Source: Salinibacterium sp. (GTDB lineage: Bacteria; Actinomycetota; Actinomycetes; Actinomycetales; Microbacteriaceae). Taken from it: 64,000 bases of DNA. Made by a program: the position numbers and the translations under genes. Location of the stretch: positions 1 through 64,000 of the forward strand of contig JANXVG010000072.1 of assembly GCA_025351795.1 (NCBI GenBank), in the 5' to 3' direction. The notes beneath the pieces are model-generated. The model worked only from the letters and a program-made list of their open reading frames with translations, was not told the DNA's origin and ran no database searches. The first letter of the stretch is position 1. Every line of letters starts with the position of its first letter. Shown one piece after another: positions 27,924 to 37,496 of the stretch.

Positions 27924-28907
27924 ATGACCGAATTGGTACGCTGGGGAATCTTGGGAACCGGTGGCATCGCGGGGATGTTCGTGAGCGACTTACGAGCGGA
28001 TGGTTTCGTTATCACGGCCGTTGGGTCGAGAACGAAGGAGTCTGCTGACTCGTTTGCCCAGGCGTGGGGTATCCCAAACGCTCATGCGAGTTACGAAGAT
28101 TTGGTGGCGGATCCTGAGGTCGACATCATCTACGTTTCGACGCCGCATCCGTTCCATGCGGAGAACACGAAACTAGCGTTGAACGCCGGCAAGCATGTGC
28201 TCGTCGAGAAACCGTTCACTCTGAATGCGCCGGAAGCCAAGGAGATCGTCTCACTTGCGGCGCACAAGAAGCTCGTGGTGCTCGAAGCAATGTGGACGCG
28301 CTGGCTGCCCCACATGGTGCGCATTCGCGAGATCATCGCTGCTGGCACGATTGGCGAGGTTCGCGCGCTCATCGCCGACCACACCCAAGACCTACCGAAA
28401 GACCGTGAGCACCGTATCAACAATCCCGCGCTCGGCGGCGGCGCGCTCCTCGATCTCGGAATCTACCCGATCTCGTTTGCCTGGGACCTCTTCGGCAAAC
28501 CCGCACGCATCCAGTCGGCGGCCGCGATGACGGCGACCGGAGTTGATCGTCAGACGTCGATAATTTTTTCCTACAACGAAGGCCAGCAGGCCGTGTTGTA
28601 CACGCAGCTCGACGCACGAGGACCGAACACGGCATCGATCCTCGGCACGAAGGGACGTATCGATATTGAGAGCGTCTGGTACACGCCCGTGCCGTTCACG
28701 GTCTACGACAACGCGGGTGACGTGCTGGAGAGGTTTGACGAGCCGGTCACCACTCGCGGCATGCAGTTTCAGGCGTGGGAGGCCGAGCGCCTTGTCGTGG
28801 CTGGCATCATCAGCGGCGACGTGCTTCCGCCCACCGAGAGTGCCGCGATTATGGCGACCCTCGATGAGATTCGGGCGCAAATTGGTGTGAAATACCCGGG
28901 GGAGTGA
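27924..28907 (+). CDS. Gfo/Idh/MocA-family oxidoreductase
   Basis: A 327-residue NAD(P)-dependent oxidoreductase. The Rossmann start is VRWGILGTGGIAGMFVSDL, followed by VGSRTKESADSFA, DIIYVSTPHPFHAEN and the EKPFTLN motif that carries the catalytic Lys. The C-terminal alpha/beta domain has GGGALLDLGIYPISFAWDLFG, usual in dihydrodiol/sugar dehydrogenase-like members. The likely substrate is a sugar or cyclitol; it cannot be specified. A DD-carboxypeptidase gene follows after 19 bases. Confidence 0.88.
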   Translation: MTELVRWGILGTGGIAGMFVSDLRADGFVITAVGSRTKESADSFAQAWGIPNAHASYEDLVADPEVDIIYVSTPHPFHAENTKLALNAGKHVLVEKPFTLNAPEAKEIVSLAAHKKLVVLEAMWTRWLPHMVRIREIIAAGTIGEVRALIADHTQDLPKDREHRINNPALGGGALLDLGIYPISFAWDLFGKPARIQSAAAMTATGVDRQTSIIFSYNEGQQAVLYTQLDARGPNTASILGTKGRIDIESVWYTPVPFTVYDNAGDVLERFDEPVTTRGMQFQAWEAERLVVAGIISGDVLPPTESAAIMATLDEIRAQIGVKYPGE

Positions 28908-28926
28908 CCGCGCCTATCATTGAAGG

Positions 28927-30456
28927 GTGAGTGATTCGCCCAACTCTCCGCCCCCGGAGCCAATGACCCGGCGCTCAGCGCGCGACGCGGCCGCGGCGAA
29001 ACCAGGGTCTGCTTCGCGCGTGCCGCCGGCCATCGACCCGGTGACCGGTGAGGCGAAAGCGGCTGCTGGAGTCTCAGCCCTCATTTCGCGGCATCCCGCT
29101 GCCTGGCTCGGGTCGGTTCTCGCCGTCGCGTTTCTGTTGCTCGGTACTGGAGCTGTATTTGCAGGGATCTCCAGCGGCCCCTCGCGGGCGGTCGCCGCGT
29201 CGCCGATGCCCGCGATCTCGCAAGCGCCCCCCCGCCCGTTGCCGTCTGCCCTCCCCGCATCATCCCGTCTTCGCACCTGCTCCATCGCTGCTCTCGCTGT
29301 GGATCCGCTGCTCATGGCCTTCTCCGGCCAAGTCGTTAAGGCCAGCACCGGCGAGGTGCTCTTCGATCGTGCAGGCACAGTCGGCGCACGCACGGGCAGC
29401 GTTCTGAAGGTACTCACAGCGTCAGCGGCTGTGACCATCCTCGGCCCGAACGGTGTGCTGACCACCAAAGTCGTTGACGGCTCGAGTCCAGGTACCATCG
29501 TGCTCGTGGGAGGCGGGGATCCGACGCTGAGCGCGAACGGAAACAGCGTTTACGATGGTGCGCCCACCATGCATGACCTCGCGTCGCAAGTGAAGACTGC
29601 ATATGCAAGCCTGCACCCTGGTGTACCGATTGCACAGATTATTCTCGACTCGACGATGTGGGATCCGGCAGACAACTGGGATTCATCCTGGCTGCGCAAG
29701 GAACAAGCCGACGGTTACCAAGCGCCCGTGACCGCGCTTATGGTCGACGGTGACCGTGAGGATTCGAGTAGCAGTGTGAGCCGGCGCCTCGACGATCCGG
29801 TCGGCGTCGCCGGTCAGGCCTTCGCGAGTGCGATGGGCCTGAGTAAGGAGTCGTTCAGTACGGGCTCGGCTGTCGCGGGGAAGGCCGTGCTCGGCCAAGT
29901 GACCTCGAAGCCGGTGAGTGTCCTGATCGACCAGATGCTGAAGGCCAGTGACAATGTGCTCGCCGAGATGCTTGCCCGTGTCATCTCGAAAACCATGGGG
30001 TTTGACGGCGGCTCCGCGTCGCTTCAGCGGGCGATTCCCGGGGCGCTGCGAGCGTTCGATGTGGATTCAAGTGGTCTCGTCATCCGCGATGGCTCGGGGC
30101 TCAGCGACCTCAACGCGGTTCCGCCCGCATTCGTCGACCAGCTCATGCTCAAGGTTCTCGCCGGTGCGAAAGACCTCAACGTGGTTTACGCGGGGCTTCC
30201 GATCGCCGGGCAGTCGGGTAGTCTTTCGAGTCGCTTCACTGGCAATAATGCCGTGGCGCGCGGCAAAGTGGCCGCAAAGACTGGCTGGCTCGACACCGAG
30301 TATTCCCTCGCGGGCATTGTCACCGCGGCCGACGGTAACCAGTTCGCATTCGCGTTCTACGCCATCGGCGACGGAATCAGCAGCAACGCTAAACAGGCAC
30401 TTGACACCCTCACGACGGGTGTCTTCCACTGCGGCGACAACCTGTCAAACAACTAG
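28927..30456 (+). CDS. dacB: D-alanyl-D-alanine carboxypeptidase (PBP4, S13)
   Basis: A 509-residue S13-family protein. A cytosolic Pro/Ala-rich stretch of about 50 residues precedes a signal anchor (LGSVLAVAFLLLGTGAVFAGI). The catalytic motifs are SxxK as GSVLK (about residue 158), SxN as SDN in KASDNVLAEML, and KTG in AAKTGWLDTEYSLAG. It trims terminal D-Ala from peptidoglycan side chains outside the membrane. The start is GTG at 28927. The next gene begins 13 bases after its stop. Confidence 0.88.
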   Translation: MSDSPNSPPPEPMTRRSARDAAAAKPGSASRVPPAIDPVTGEAKAAAGVSALISRHPAAWLGSVLAVAFLLLGTGAVFAGISSGPSRAVAASPMPAISQAPPRPLPSALPASSRLRTCSIAALAVDPLLMAFSGQVVKASTGEVLFDRAGTVGARTGSVLKVLTASAAVTILGPNGVLTTKVVDGSSPGTIVLVGGGDPTLSANGNSVYDGAPTMHDLASQVKTAYASLHPGVPIAQIILDSTMWDPADNWDSSWLRKEQADGYQAPVTALMVDGDREDSSSSVSRRLDDPVGVAGQAFASAMGLSKESFSTGSAVAGKAVLGQVTSKPVSVLIDQMLKASDNVLAEMLARVISKTMGFDGGSASLQRAIPGALRAFDVDSSGLVIRDGSGLSDLNAVPPAFVDQLMLKVLAGAKDLNVVYAGLPIAGQSGSLSSRFTGNNAVARGKVAAKTGWLDTEYSLAGIVTAADGNQFAFAFYAIGDGISSNAKQALDTLTTGVFHCGDNLSNN

Positions 30457-30469
30457 AACGGATGCTGTC

Positions 30470-31051
30470 GTGAGTCGCGCGTTTTTCATCATCGATGTGC
30501 AAAATGATTTCACCGATGGGGCTCTCGGTGTGCACGGCGGTGCGACTGTCGCCGAGAGTATCACGGCCTACCTTGAGGCCCATCCCGACCGCTACGACCA
30601 CGTCATCGCATCGCGTGACTGGCACGACGCTGATAGTGACAATGGCGGTCACTTTGCCGACGTACCCGACTACGTGGTTACCTGGCCGCGACACTGCGTG
30701 GCCGGAACGGTCGGTGCTGAGTATCACGCGGCTATCGACCAATCGCTCATCGAGGTTCATGTTCTTAAAGGGCAGGGGCGCCCGGCGTACTCGATTTTCG
30801 AGGGTGAAGCTCACGACCACGCGCCGTTCGTCGACGAGCTCGACCGACTCGGGGTGACCGAGATCGACATCGCCGGCATCGCCACCGACTACTGCGTGTT
30901 GGCTTCGGCCATGGATGCACGAGAGACTGGGCGCACCGTGCGTGTCATCACAGACCTTGTGGTGGGCGTCGCGCCCGAGTCAAGTTCTGCGGCGCTCGCC
31001 GAGATGCAAGCGGCGGGCATTGAACTCATCACAGCAAAGGAGCCAGCGTGA
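30470..31051 (+). CDS. pncA: nicotinamidase
   Basis: A 193-residue isochorismatase-fold hydrolase converting nicotinamide to nicotinate for NAD recycling. The catalytic Asp is in FIIDVQNDF, the metal ligands in ASRDWHDADS and the following His, the Lys in VLKGQGRP and the nucleophilic Cys in IATDYCVLASA. The GTG at 30470 gives MSRAFFIIDVQNDF. The stop overlaps the aldehyde dehydrogenase start (GTGA). Confidence 0.9.
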   Translation: MSRAFFIIDVQNDFTDGALGVHGGATVAESITAYLEAHPDRYDHVIASRDWHDADSDNGGHFADVPDYVVTWPRHCVAGTVGAEYHAAIDQSLIEVHVLKGQGRPAYSIFEGEAHDHAPFVDELDRLGVTEIDIAGIATDYCVLASAMDARETGRTVRVITDLVVGVAPESSSAALAEMQAAGIELITAKEPA

Positions 31052-32514
31052 CCACCGAAGTAGAACTGCTCGCGAAGGTACCCACCCAACTGTTCATCGG
31101 CGGGCAGTGGGTAGCGTCCACCTCCGGTCGCAGTATCGATGTTCACGACCCGGCGACGGGGGCCGTGCTCCTGACCATTGCTGACGCTTCCGTTGACGAT
31201 GCGAAACGTGCGATGGACTCTGCGGCCGACCATCAGGCCGAGTGGGGAGCTACCGCCCCACGAGTGCGCGGCGAGATCCTTCGACGCGCCTTCGATCTCC
31301 TGCAAGATCGCGCGGACGAGTTCGCCCTGCTCATGACGATGGAAATGGGCAAGCCTCTCTCTGAGGCGCGCGGCGAAGTGGCCTATGGTGGTGAATTCTT
31401 GCGCTGGTTCAGCGAAGAGGCCGTGCGCATTACCGGCCGCTATGGCAAGAATCCCGAGGGCACGGGCCGCATGATCGTCACCCACCTGCCGGTCGGCCCA
31501 AGTTACCTGATCACTCCGTGGAACTTTCCACTCGCGATGGCGACGCGCAAGATTGCTCCCGCGCTCGCGGCCGGCTGTACCGCCATCATCAAACCAGCGG
31601 AACTCACCCCGCTCACGACGCTGTACTTTGCGAAGCTTCTCCAGGACGCAGGCCTGCCCGGCGGCGTGGTTAACGTGCTGACGACGTCGACGTCACGCGA
31701 GGTATCTGCCCCGATCATTTCCGACCGCCGATTGCGCAAGCTGAGCTTTACCGGTTCCACTTCGGTGGGCCAGACTCTCATCAATCAAGCAGCAGAGAAC
31801 GTGTTACGTACCTCCATGGAGCTCGGTGGCAATGCTCCGTTCGTGGTCTTCGAAGATGCCGACCTCGAGCGGGCGGTCGAAGGCGCGATGATCGCAAAGT
31901 TTCGCAACGTGGGTCAGGCGTGCACCGCGGCCAACCGGTTCATCGTGCACGAGTCAGTCGCCGATGAGTTTGCTCGCCGGGTGACCGAGCGGGTTCGCGC
32001 GCTCACCGTTGGGCGCGGCACCGAGAGCGGCGTCACGATCGGCCCGCTGATCAACGACGGCGCGGTTGACAAGGCCGACGAACTCGTACAGGACGCGGTT
32101 GCGAAGGGCGCGACCCTCGTCGTGGGCGGTGCGCGCGTCGTGGGGCCGGGCAGCTTCTATGAGCCGACAGTGCTGACCGGCGTGGTGGCGGGCAGCGATA
32201 TCCTGCGCGAGGAGATCTTCGGACCGGTCGTGACGATCATCCCGTTCTCTGATGAAGCGGATGCCGTAGCAAAAGCCAACGACACCGAGTACGGCCTCGT
32301 GAGCTACGTCTTCACCAAGGATCTCGCCCGCGGCCAGCGCCTCATCGAAAGTCTCGAGACCGGAATGATGGGACTCAACGTCGGAGTCGTCTCGAATGCC
32401 GCTGCCCCATTTGGTGGGGTGAAGCAATCGGGGATCGGTCGCGAGGGTGGGCTCGAGGGCATTCATGAATACCTCGAAACCAAGTACGTACTCACTCCGG
32501 ATCCGTTTGCCTGA
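31048..32514 (+). CDS. succinate-semialdehyde dehydrogenase-type aldehyde dehydrogenase
   Basis: A 488-residue NAD(P) aldehyde dehydrogenase. Motifs in order: PWNFPLAMATRKIAPALAAG, KPAELTPL, FTGSTSVGQ (cofactor loop), MELGGNAP with the general-base Glu, GQACTAANR with the catalytic Cys, and EEIFGPV. Substrate-loop sequence and length match GabD-like enzymes, which oxidise succinate semialdehyde to succinate, but related aldehydes are possible. It is translationally coupled to nicotinamidase upstream and overlaps the next small gene by one base. Confidence 0.87.
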   Translation: MTTEVELLAKVPTQLFIGGQWVASTSGRSIDVHDPATGAVLLTIADASVDDAKRAMDSAADHQAEWGATAPRVRGEILRRAFDLLQDRADEFALLMTMEMGKPLSEARGEVAYGGEFLRWFSEEAVRITGRYGKNPEGTGRMIVTHLPVGPSYLITPWNFPLAMATRKIAPALAAGCTAIIKPAELTPLTTLYFAKLLQDAGLPGGVVNVLTTSTSREVSAPIISDRRLRKLSFTGSTSVGQTLINQAAENVLRTSMELGGNAPFVVFEDADLERAVEGAMIAKFRNVGQACTAANRFIVHESVADEFARRVTERVRALTVGRGTESGVTIGPLINDGAVDKADELVQDAVAKGATLVVGGARVVGPGSFYEPTVLTGVVAGSDILREEIFGPVVTIIPFSDEADAVAKANDTEYGLVSYVFTKDLARGQRLIESLETGMMGLNVGVVSNAAAPFGGVKQSGIGREGGLEGIHEYLETKYVLTPDPFA

Positions 32515-32729
32515 TGAGTTTTTCGGGCGAGCTTCCAGAGGCGACCGAGGTCGAGGTAGCGATCGATCGGCCGGTAGCGCTCGTCGTCCTCCTTGTGTTC
32601 GTGGGCCTCGCCGTCGGGCTCATTGTCGTCGTGATCGCCGTCTTTCTCACCCTGTACACCCCGCCGGCCCGAGAAAATTGCGCTGACTCATCGTCGTCCT
32701 GCAGCCACCACACCGGTCCAGGCGGATAG
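32514..32729 (+). CDS. small single-pass membrane protein, unknown
   Basis: A 71-residue protein: acidic N-terminus MSFSGELPEATEVEVAIDR, one hydrophobic segment of about 27 residues (VALVVLLVFVGLAVGLIVVVIAVFL in two parts), then a short tail with two Cys and His. The ATG shares a base with the dehydrogenase stop, and its own stop shares a base with the GTG of the methyltransferase gene, so it is embedded in an operon. No family recognised. Confidence 0.65.
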   Translation: MSFSGELPEATEVEVAIDRPVALVVLLVFVGLAVGLIVVVIAVFLTLYTPPARENCADSSSSCSHHTGPGG

Positions 32730-33526
32730 TGCCTGTTATCGAGATCACTGATCTCGCCGACCCACGACTCACCGACTACGCTCACCTGACAGACGTGGCA
32801 CTCAAGAAGGCGCGCGGCACCGAGCATGGCCTGTACATCGCAGAATCGGCGATCGTCGTGCAGCGCGCGCTACGAGCCGGGCACCGCCCGCGATCTGTGC
32901 TCGCGCTTGGCGGGGTGCTCGATGACGCTCGCGCTCTGGTGGGTCCCGACGTGCCCATCTTCAGCGGATCGGCTGAGCTGCTCGAACAACTCACCGGCTA
33001 CCTGCTTCACCGCGGGTTGATCGCCTCAATGCACCGCCCGGAACTTCCGTCACCCCAATCACTTCTCGCCACCGCTCGACGAGTGGTAATTCTCGAGAAT
33101 GTCGCTGACCCGACCAACGTCGGAGCCATTTTTCGCTCCGTCGCCGCGATCGGAGCGGATGCCGTACTCGTCACCCCGCGCTGCTCAGACCCGTTCTACC
33201 GCCGCGCGATTCGAGTGAGCATGGGCACAGTGCTGCAGGTACCGTGGAGCCGACTGGGGGATTGGGGTTCCACGCGCGAGCTGCTGGTGGCATCCGGCTT
33301 TCATATTGCGGCTCTCGCGCTCACCCGGGATGCCGTGTCGCTGAGGGAGTTCGCTGCGAGCGCTCCGGATCGGGTTGCGCTCGTGCTCGGTGCGGAAGGC
33401 GATGGGCTTACACCCGAGGCGGTCTCCGCTGCGGACACCGTCGTGCAGATACCCATGGCGCACGGCATCGATTCGCTCAATGTTGCGGCGACCGCCGCCG
33501 TCGCGATGTACGCGCTCGCGGAGTAG
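32729..33526 (+). CDS. SpoU/TrmH-family RNA 2'-O-methyltransferase
   Basis: A 265-residue methyltransferase with a trefoil-knot SpoU domain. Motif 1 is ILENVADPTNVGAIFRS, motif 2 LVLGAEGDGL and motif 3 IPMAHGIDSLNVAATAA. The N-terminal 100 residues resemble the L30e-like RNA-binding domain (GLYIAESAIVVQRALRAGHRPRSVL). It methylates a ribose in rRNA or tRNA with S-adenosylmethionine; the target is not deducible. The GTG start overlaps the preceding stop by one base. Confidence 0.9.
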   Translation: MPVIEITDLADPRLTDYAHLTDVALKKARGTEHGLYIAESAIVVQRALRAGHRPRSVLALGGVLDDARALVGPDVPIFSGSAELLEQLTGYLLHRGLIASMHRPELPSPQSLLATARRVVILENVADPTNVGAIFRSVAAIGADAVLVTPRCSDPFYRRAIRVSMGTVLQVPWSRLGDWGSTRELLVASGFHIAALALTRDAVSLREFAASAPDRVALVLGAEGDGLTPEAVSAADTVVQIPMAHGIDSLNVAATAAVAMYALAE

Positions 33527-33580
33527 ACAGCCCGGTCGACCTCGGTCGGAACGCCGGCGGGTTCGGTACCGCCGCGGCGT

Positions 33581-33664
33581 CCGAAATGCAGGAGTTGAGG
33601 CATCCGCTCCCCCCCGATTCCGGATACCGTTACCCGGCCAGTAGGTGCATCTCCTGCATTTCGG
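33581..33664. repeat. palindrome-ended element E3 (solitary)
   Basis: 84-bp element with perfect 14-bp terminal inverted repeats CCGAAATGCAGGAG and CTCCTGCATTTCGG, in the gap between two convergent genes. The size and build match the elements at 12989, 14118, 42276 and 43345, and the interior has CCGTTACCC, similar to the GGTAAC core of the first pair. No AbiEi/DUF559 gene adjoins it. It could also act as a bidirectional terminator, but a 56-base loop is long for that. Confidence 0.7.
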
Positions 33665-33768
33665 GCGGTCGGCCGCGAGTCGCTGGGAGCGTCACGGCAC
33701 CGCGACACGGGGCCACCCCTCAGCCGCCGGCCACTGCGCTCCGACGGGTGCGCGGCCGGACCGCCAGA

Positions 33769-35616
33769 CTAGACCAGCAACTGGTGCTTCGCGAGGTCCT
33801 TGTAGAGCGGCGTTGACTTCACGAGTTCGGAGTGCGTACCGACCCCCACCACCTGCCCGTGGTCGAGCACGACGATCTGATCCGAGTCGACCACAGTCGA
33901 CAACCGATGTGCAATCACGATGAGCGTGCGGTTTTCGGCGACCGCATCGATCGCCGCGCGCAGCAACTGTTCATTGAGTCCATCCAGCGACGACGTCGAC
34001 TCATCGAGGAGCAGGATCGGGGGAGCGGCCAATAGCGTACGGGCGATCGCGAGGCGCTGTCTCTCACCACCGGACAGCATGATGCCGTCTTCGCCGACCG
34101 GAGCCGCGAGCCCCTTATCGTTGCGCTCGAGCACCTCAGTGAGGTTCACGGCGTGCAGCACATCGATGCACTCCTGATCGGTGGCATCAGGCGCACCGAG
34201 GCGCAGGTTGTCGGCGAGCGTACCGGCGAGCACAGGCGCATCCTGCTCCACGTAGCCGATCTGTGAGCGTAGACCTTGGCGATCGAGTGCGCGGATGTCG
34301 ACGCCACCCAGACGAACAACGCCGGCTGTTGGGTCGTAGAACCGCTCGATGAGGGCGAGGATGGTGCTCTTTCCGGCACCCGAAGGCCCGACGAGCGCCG
34401 TTCGCTTGCCGCGTTCGGCGCTGAACGTTACACCGTTGAGGATGGGCTGGGGTAGTGCGGCAACGGAAATCTCGTCGCCCTGCTCAGCGGCTTGCTCAAC
34501 AACCGCAGCCCGCGGGTACTCGAAGCTCACATTCTCGAAGGTGATTGCGTCGAGCGATGTGGCAGGCGCGAGTGCATCGCGGGCGATGCGCGCGTCATCC
34601 TGTGTCTCGATCGGGAGGGCGATGATCTCCTGGATTCGGCCGAGGGCACCGAGGGCCTGGTTCACCGAGTTGACGGCACCGAAAGCCTGGCCGAGCGGCA
34701 TGATCATCATGAACAGGAACAGGATGAACGCAACGAGGCTCGCAATGGTGATCGCCCCGCTCGCCACTCGAAACCCACCCACGCCGAGCACAACCAGAAA
34801 CGAGACTTGAAGCGCGATGCCGGCGATCGGAACGACGAGCGACGAGATCTTCGCGACGCTGATGCCCATCCGCCATGCGCCCTCGGCATCCTTCTCAATC
34901 GCCGCAATCTCTCGCTCGGTCGCATTGGATGCTCGCACCGTACGTACCGCGCCGATCGCTCGCTCGACGGCGGCGGCCAGGTCACCGACTTTCTCCTGCT
35001 GCTTGCGGCTGGCAACTCGAACACGACCGGATAGCGACACGACGACCACGATCGACACGGCGATTACCAGCACCGTCAACCCGAGAAGCACCGGATCAAT
35101 GATGAGCATTGCGATGAGCGCTCCCACGAACACCAGGGCCCCGCCGACGGCGTCCACGAGCCCCTGCGTGATCACCGCGTAAAGCAGGGTCGTATCTGAG
35201 CCCACGCGAGAGACGAGGTCGCCGGTGCGCCTCGTGTCGAACTCGCTGATCGGCAGGCGCAGCATCCGCTGCACGAGCTGGCGGCGCGCCGATAGCACAA
35301 CGCTGGTTCCCGTGCGCTGCAGGAGGTAGTGCTGGAACCCACTGAGGAGTCCGGAGAAAACGACGAGGGCGATGAGCACCCAGACGAGCGAGCCAAGGCC
35401 GCCACCCTTCTGCACGACCGAGATCACCTGACTCACGAGTAGCGGCTGGGCGAGCGACGCGCCCGCGCTCAGGATGCTTAGCCCGATGACCACGCCGAGG
35501 ATCTTCTTGTGTTCGGTGAGGTACGGCAGCAGCTGGCGGAACGTCGCGCGCGGCCCGTCGTCTTTCTTGCGGGCGAAGGGAGAGCGGGACGGAGTGGTGT
35601 GCGTGGTTGTGCTCAT
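33769..35616 (-). CDS. ABC transporter, fused membrane and ATPase domains
   Basis: A 615-residue half-transporter of the exporter (MsbA/LmrA-like) type. Six membrane segments occupy about residues 35-320; the ATPase has Walker A LVGPSGAGKST, Q-loop IGYVEQDAPVLAG, signature LSGGERQRLAIAR, Walker B PILLLDEST and the His of IAHRLSTV. It probably works as a homodimer exporting drugs or lipids. ATG 35616. It is divergent from the DrrAB-type exporter and convergent with the methyltransferase. Confidence 0.9.
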   Translation of the reverse strand: MSTTTHTTPSRSPFARKKDDGPRATFRQLLPYLTEHKKILGVVIGLSILSAGASLAQPLLVSQVISVVQKGGGLGSLVWVLIALVVFSGLLSGFQHYLLQRTGTSVVLSARRQLVQRMLRLPISEFDTRRTGDLVSRVGSDTTLLYAVITQGLVDAVGGALVFVGALIAMLIIDPVLLGLTVLVIAVSIVVVVSLSGRVRVASRKQQEKVGDLAAAVERAIGAVRTVRASNATEREIAAIEKDAEGAWRMGISVAKISSLVVPIAGIALQVSFLVVLGVGGFRVASGAITIASLVAFILFLFMMIMPLGQAFGAVNSVNQALGALGRIQEIIALPIETQDDARIARDALAPATSLDAITFENVSFEYPRAAVVEQAAEQGDEISVAALPQPILNGVTFSAERGKRTALVGPSGAGKSTILALIERFYDPTAGVVRLGGVDIRALDRQGLRSQIGYVEQDAPVLAGTLADNLRLGAPDATDQECIDVLHAVNLTEVLERNDKGLAAPVGEDGIMLSGGERQRLAIARTLLAAPPILLLDESTSSLDGLNEQLLRAAIDAVAENRTLIVIAHRLSTVVDSDQIVVLDHGQVVGVGTHSELVKSTPLYKDLAKHQLLV

Positions 35617-35709
35617 GATTACCTAGTCTTTCGTGAACGCCGGAGGTGTGCGTACACCGACCGGGGTAACTCCTCGCGACCGTGCGACTCCTCGGCTACG
35701 GTGGGTAGT

Positions 35710-36636
35710 GTGCCAGCACCCGTCATCACCGCAACATCGCTCACGAAAAAGTACAAAGAATTCGCCGCCGTCGACGGTATCTCATTCGAGGTTGCAGCGG
35801 GTGAATCCTTTGGGCTCCTCGGCCCGAATGGCGCTGGCAAGTCCACCACCATGCGGATGGTCGGCGCAGTGTCTACGCGCACGAGTGGCGATCTCTCCGT
35901 GCTCGGCCTCGATCCCAACCACTTTGGGCCAGAGATTCGCTCTCAACTTGGTGTGGTTCCGCAGGCTGACAACCTCGACCAGGAACTGCGCGTGCGAGAC
36001 AACCTGATCGTCTACGGGCGCTATTTCGGCATCCCGTTGCGGCAGATATCGAAGAAGGCGGATGAGCTGCTCGAGTTCGCGCAGCTCTCTGATCGCGCGA
36101 AGTCCAAGGTCGATGATCTCTCTGGGGGGATGAAGCGCCGGCTCACGATCGCCCGTGCCCTCGTCAACGACCCGAAGATTTTGCTGCTCGATGAACCGAC
36201 CACTGGCCTCGACCCGCAGGCGCGCCACGTTCTGTGGGATCGGCTGTTTCGGCTGAAGGAGCAGGGCACGACTCTCCTTCTCACTACCCACTACATGGAC
36301 GAAGCCGAACAGCTGTGCGATCGGCTCGTGGTCGTCGACAAGGGCACCATCATGGCGGAGGGTTCCCCCGCTGAACTCATCAGGACGCACTCCAGCCGCG
36401 AGGTGCTCGAGGTGCGGTTTGGTTCTGAACGTAATGCGGTGGTCGCCGAGCGGATCGCCGGAGCAGGGGATCGCATCGAGGTGCTGCCAGACCGCATCCT
36501 CATCTACAGCGCGAACGGCGAGGCCGAACTCGTGAAGCTCACCGAGGCCGGGCTTGATCCGATCACCAGTCTGGTGCGCCGCTCGAGCCTGGAAGATGTC
36601 TTTCTGAGGCTCACCGGACGAAGCCTGATCGAATGA
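35710..36636 (+). CDS. DrrA-type ABC exporter ATPase
   Basis: A 308-residue ATPase with Walker A GPNGAGKST, Q-loop VVPQADNLDQEL, signature LSGGMKRRLTIARAL, Walker B ILLLDEPTTGLD and switch His LTTHYMDEAEQ. The YMDEAE switch and C-terminal regulatory part (VLPDRILIYSANG, LEDVFLRLTGRSL) place it in the DrrA/NodI group of drug or polysaccharide exporters. GTG 35710 is chosen; an in-frame GTG lies three codons upstream. The stop overlaps the first permease (ATGA). Confidence 0.9.
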   Translation: MPAPVITATSLTKKYKEFAAVDGISFEVAAGESFGLLGPNGAGKSTTMRMVGAVSTRTSGDLSVLGLDPNHFGPEIRSQLGVVPQADNLDQELRVRDNLIVYGRYFGIPLRQISKKADELLEFAQLSDRAKSKVDDLSGGMKRRLTIARALVNDPKILLLDEPTTGLDPQARHVLWDRLFRLKEQGTTLLLTTHYMDEAEQLCDRLVVVDKGTIMAEGSPAELIRTHSSREVLEVRFGSERNAVVAERIAGAGDRIEVLPDRILIYSANGEAELVKLTEAGLDPITSLVRRSSLEDVFLRLTGRSLIE

Positions 36637-37496
36637 CGGTGAACGAGGCTCGCGGTATGCGATCGGTAACCGAGGCTGCACGCGAGGTGGCTATTCGTGC
36701 TGGTGCGAAGCCGCGCCGATGGGGCTCATGGTACGTGGCGGAGCACCGCATCCGCAGTATGCGTTCCTACCTGCGGACGATCATCGCAACCAGTATCGGC
36801 AACCCGGTCGTGTACCTCTTTGCGCTCGGCGTGGGACTTGCCAGCCTCGTGGACCGCAATGTTGGGGCGGGCGGCGTGCAGGGTGTCAGCTACCTCGCGT
36901 TTGTCGCACCGGCGCTGATCGCGTCGGCTGCCGTGACAGTCGCAGCCGAGGAATGCACGTATCCGATGATGATGGGGTTCAAGTGGAACCCGATCTTCTA
37001 CGCGATGAATGCGGCGCCCATTTCAGGCAAGCAAATCGCAAACGGCATGATCATCTCGGTGCTTGTGCGCATGGTACCGACCACGATCATCTACTTCGCG
37101 GTCATGCTCGCGTTCGGCGCAGTGCCTTCCCTTGTCGGTGGCTTGCTGGTGCTGACCGCGAGTCTCACTGGTATCGCCGTCGGACTCGTCATCATGCCGT
37201 ACACCGCCTCGATCCAGGAAGATAAAGGCCAGATGGCAATGATTCAGCGCTTTGGGATCCTGCCAATGTTTTTGTTCTCCGGAACTTTCTTCCCGTTGTC
37301 CCAGTTGCCCGTATACCTGCAGTGGATCGGTTGGATCTCTCCGCTCTGGCACGGCACCCAGTTGGGGCGCGTGGCGAGCTACGGGCTGGCCGAGCCAGCT
37401 TGGCTTACCGCTGCGCACATCGCCTACCTCGCTGCGCTCGGCGTCGTCGGCTGGAAACTCACCCAGCGCGTCGTGGTGAGAAGGCTCAACAAGTGA
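36633..37496 (+). CDS. ABC-2 type permease (first subunit)
   Basis: A 287-residue ABC-2 permease with six membrane segments, including the conserved late block FGILPMFLFSGTFFPLSQLPVYLQWIGWISPLWHG typical of NodJ/DrrB permeases (quoted in parts: FLFSGTFFP and SPLWHG). The amino terminus is a basic cytosolic stretch. It is coupled to the ATPase upstream and overlaps the second permease (GTGA). Together the three genes encode one exporter with a heterodimeric channel. Confidence 0.88.
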   Translation: MTVNEARGMRSVTEAAREVAIRAGAKPRRWGSWYVAEHRIRSMRSYLRTIIATSIGNPVVYLFALGVGLASLVDRNVGAGGVQGVSYLAFVAPALIASAAVTVAAEECTYPMMMGFKWNPIFYAMNAAPISGKQIANGMIISVLVRMVPTTIIYFAVMLAFGAVPSLVGGLLVLTASLTGIAVGLVIMPYTASIQEDKGQMAMIQRFGILPMFLFSGTFFPLSQLPVYLQWIGWISPLWHGTQLGRVASYGLAEPAWLTAAHIAYLAALGVVGWKLTQRVVVRRLNK

